DNA of 64,000 nucleotides, taken from Lasioglossum baleicum. Taxonomy: Eukaryota > Arthropoda > Insecta > Hymenoptera > Halictidae. The position numbers and the translations under genes were made by a program. Below, piece after piece: positions 62,136 to 64,000 of this stretch; within the stretch, counting starts at the first letter, position 1, and each line of letters opens with the position of its first letter. The DNA is taken from positions 4,339,045 to 4,403,044 of the forward strand of contig NC_134936.1 in assembly GCF_051020765.1 (NCBI RefSeq), given 5' to 3'. Under the pieces are notes generated by a model. It had not been told where the DNA came from, ran no database searches, and saw only the letters and a list, made by a program, of their open reading frames with translations.

Positions 62136-62139
62136 GTAA

Positions 62140-62660
62140 AATATAGAAAATATACACTTATTTTAAACAAATATTGTTATTTTGAAATTTTATTCACTGA
62201 ACCACTGTGATCACCGACTTTAATCGAAAAATATTTCTCTTTAGATATTAATTAAAATATTGCAATAGGGACATTATTTGAGATCAGTTATGGAGTCTAA
62301 CCATTTTGCAAAAATATATTAGCCGTAAAGCAAAGCATTCATCTTAAAAATAATTAAGTTAATCTCCGAGAATATCTATCATGAATGCATAAGAAACTTT
62401 CATATTTACGTTTCACAAAGCTCCCCTCCCCCCAAATGCATCAACAACCTTTGATATTAAGAATTTTTCATATTTTCAGTATATTATCAAATATTCCGAC
62501 ATTTCTAGTTAAATATGTTTTTTTAGAAATAAATGTATAAAAGTGAGTGAAAGAGAATTTAGCTTCTTTTAACCCTTTCGGAGTCCATTGAAAGATTAAT
62601 CCCTTGCCCTACAATATCGAGTCAGACTCGTGATGAAGATTCTGAACAGAGTCTAATAAA
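62140..62660. other. Start of intron 16, unassigned
   Basis: No repeat partner, TE end or coding motif was recognised here. Confidence 0.4.
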
Positions 62661-62662
62661 TA

Positions 62663-64000
62663 CACTCCTCAAAAGAATTATGGGATCACTTGTGCAAACC
62701 GGAAAAATTGGTCCCACTTTACGTGATCAAAACTCCGTCAAAAATTGCCGTATTCATATAGTTAGACAATGGTTTGAAAGCCTGAAACCTCTAGTTTCAG
62801 ATGCTCTGTTTCAAATTGTTGCTATGTTGGTTTTTTACAAAGTTGTAGCGAGATGAAGACAACATTGACGGTTAACACAAATTTGGTGTAACTTTGGAAC
62901 ATCACACGGGGAGCAACAAATTTCTTTTGATAAATCGCGGTAATATCATTTGGAAGGGCTATCTTTCCCGTGTAAATTGTGTGATTGTTGAGTATTGTGA
63001 GATTTTTTTTATTCGAGTTATTCAACATTGAAGTTAATAGGGGCTTTTTAACTTTAACTGGCTCCAGAAAGCGAAAAAATTATCGTAGAATCTTGTGCAA
63101 AAAAGCGATAGAAAGAGCGTTTCTTTCTCTTCGAGGCACTCCTTTTGTTTTCTCAATTTCATTAACATTTCGATATACCAGGTGTTTCTGAAAATATGCT
63201 TAAAAAATGCATAATTTCCATTTTTTCCTTTAACTCGCTATATCTCGGCGATAAATGATCGTAATACCATGATCCGAACGTCAGATTGAAGCAGAGATTC
63301 TGCCGATTCGATTGAGTACCCCATGAACTCGCTGCGACAATTTTTTACCTATGGAAGCTGTGTTTGAAGTTAGTGTTTCGCAGAAATTAGCGCGTCACGT
63401 ACAGCAGCTGCCTGACATCTCTGAATACGCTACCACCGCACAGTGGGAACTTCCGACCAAACTCGATTCAAAATCAAAGAACTTTCGATAGAAATGAGGT
63501 AGAGCGATTAAATTTTTTTAAATTGAAGCTGAAACTTTGCAGAATATGGGAAAAATAGGGAGATTATGGTACGAACGTTTTTTAACGTTGAGAAAATTCG
63601 TTAAACATGTAGAATTTCAAGAAAATGGGGTTTCTCCAGTACCACGCGCGGAAAAATTTTTTTTATAACTTGCTCTATATCATTTCCCGTAGATTTTTTC
63701 AAGCTGATTTCAAATCTGGTCACAAAATTTGTCTTCGGCCTCAGGATTTTGCAAAATCGATTTCTTTGAATTAAAAACATCGCTCTACCTCATTTCTATC
63801 GAAAGTTCTTTCTGCGAAGCACTAACTTCAAACACAGCTGCCATAGGTAAAATATTGTCGCAGTGAGTTCATGGGGTACTCAATCGAATCGGCAGAATCT
63901 CTGCTTCAATATGAAGTTCGTGATCATGGCATTACGATCATTTCTCGCCGAGATATAGCGAGTTAAAGGAAAAATGGAAATTGTGCATTTTTTAAGCATA
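62663..64000. mobile_element. Second CACTCCTCAAAAGAATTA palindrome, cut by window edge
   Basis: TA then CACTCCTCAAAAGAATTATG begins it. It matches 45843-47435 but keeps segments that copy has lost on its left arm, for example ATTTCGATATACCAGGTG and TATATCTCGGCGATAAATG. A second inverted part begins at about 63760, and the end is outside the window. Confidence 0.75.

Overview
The window is eukaryotic, A+T-rich and packed with transposons. It holds most of one spliced host gene. Short phase-consistent exons, GT-AG introns of 0.5-12 kb, the protein similarity and the repeat types (mariner, Tc1, hAT, pogo-like, a solo LTR, LINE fragments, palindromic TA-flanked elements) point to an insect, most likely a hymenopteran such as an ant. 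That placement is inference from overall look, not from a search.

The host gene is an SLC12 cation-chloride cotransporter of the NKCC/NCC branch on the + strand. I assembled 16 coding exons by eye between 7183 and 62135. All reading-frame phases close, including a 61-bp exon at 19320-19380. Together they encode 916 residues: a short cytosolic N terminus, the transport domain (about residues 74-530) and most of the C-terminal cytosolic domain. The last exon or exons lie beyond the right edge. The Na+ and Cl- site residues are largely kept, but the transmembrane-3 tyrosine that binds K+ in NKCC1 is an asparagine (residue 173). The usual N-terminal phosphorylation motif is not visible either. 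Both features suggest an insect-specific lineage that may not carry K+ like a canonical NKCC.

Layout. 1-3500: repeat fragments and a complete hAT transposon (509-3473) with an uninterrupted transposase on the - strand and a perfect 8-bp target duplication. 3500-7180: hAT-like and fold-back AT-rich repeats upstream of the gene. 7183-24086: exons 1-3 separated by about 17 kb of stacked elements (pogo-like, ACAGGGTG-type palindromes, a solo LTR with an internal minisatellite, a CACAGTGG-ended element, mariner and hAT remnants). 24087-33579: exons 3-6 with deeply nested insertions. 33580-38059: a 4.3-kb stack of palindromes inside palindromes. 38060-62135: exons 7-16 with palindromes in nearly every intron. 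62136-64000: the start of the next intron, holding a large palindrome cut by the window edge.

The most unusual aspect is the repeat architecture. Many elements are long perfect hairpins. Unrelated-looking elements share cores but carry different terminal repeats. Several hAT-like elements with exact 8-bp duplications have interiors made almost wholly of low-complexity AT palindromic words. A short GAGATAT-type word recurs in many otherwise different palindromes. One ACAGGGTGG-type element contains a decayed DUF4817-like transposase, a candidate source for that palindrome group. I see no CRISPR array, no rRNA, no intact tRNA gene and no second host gene.
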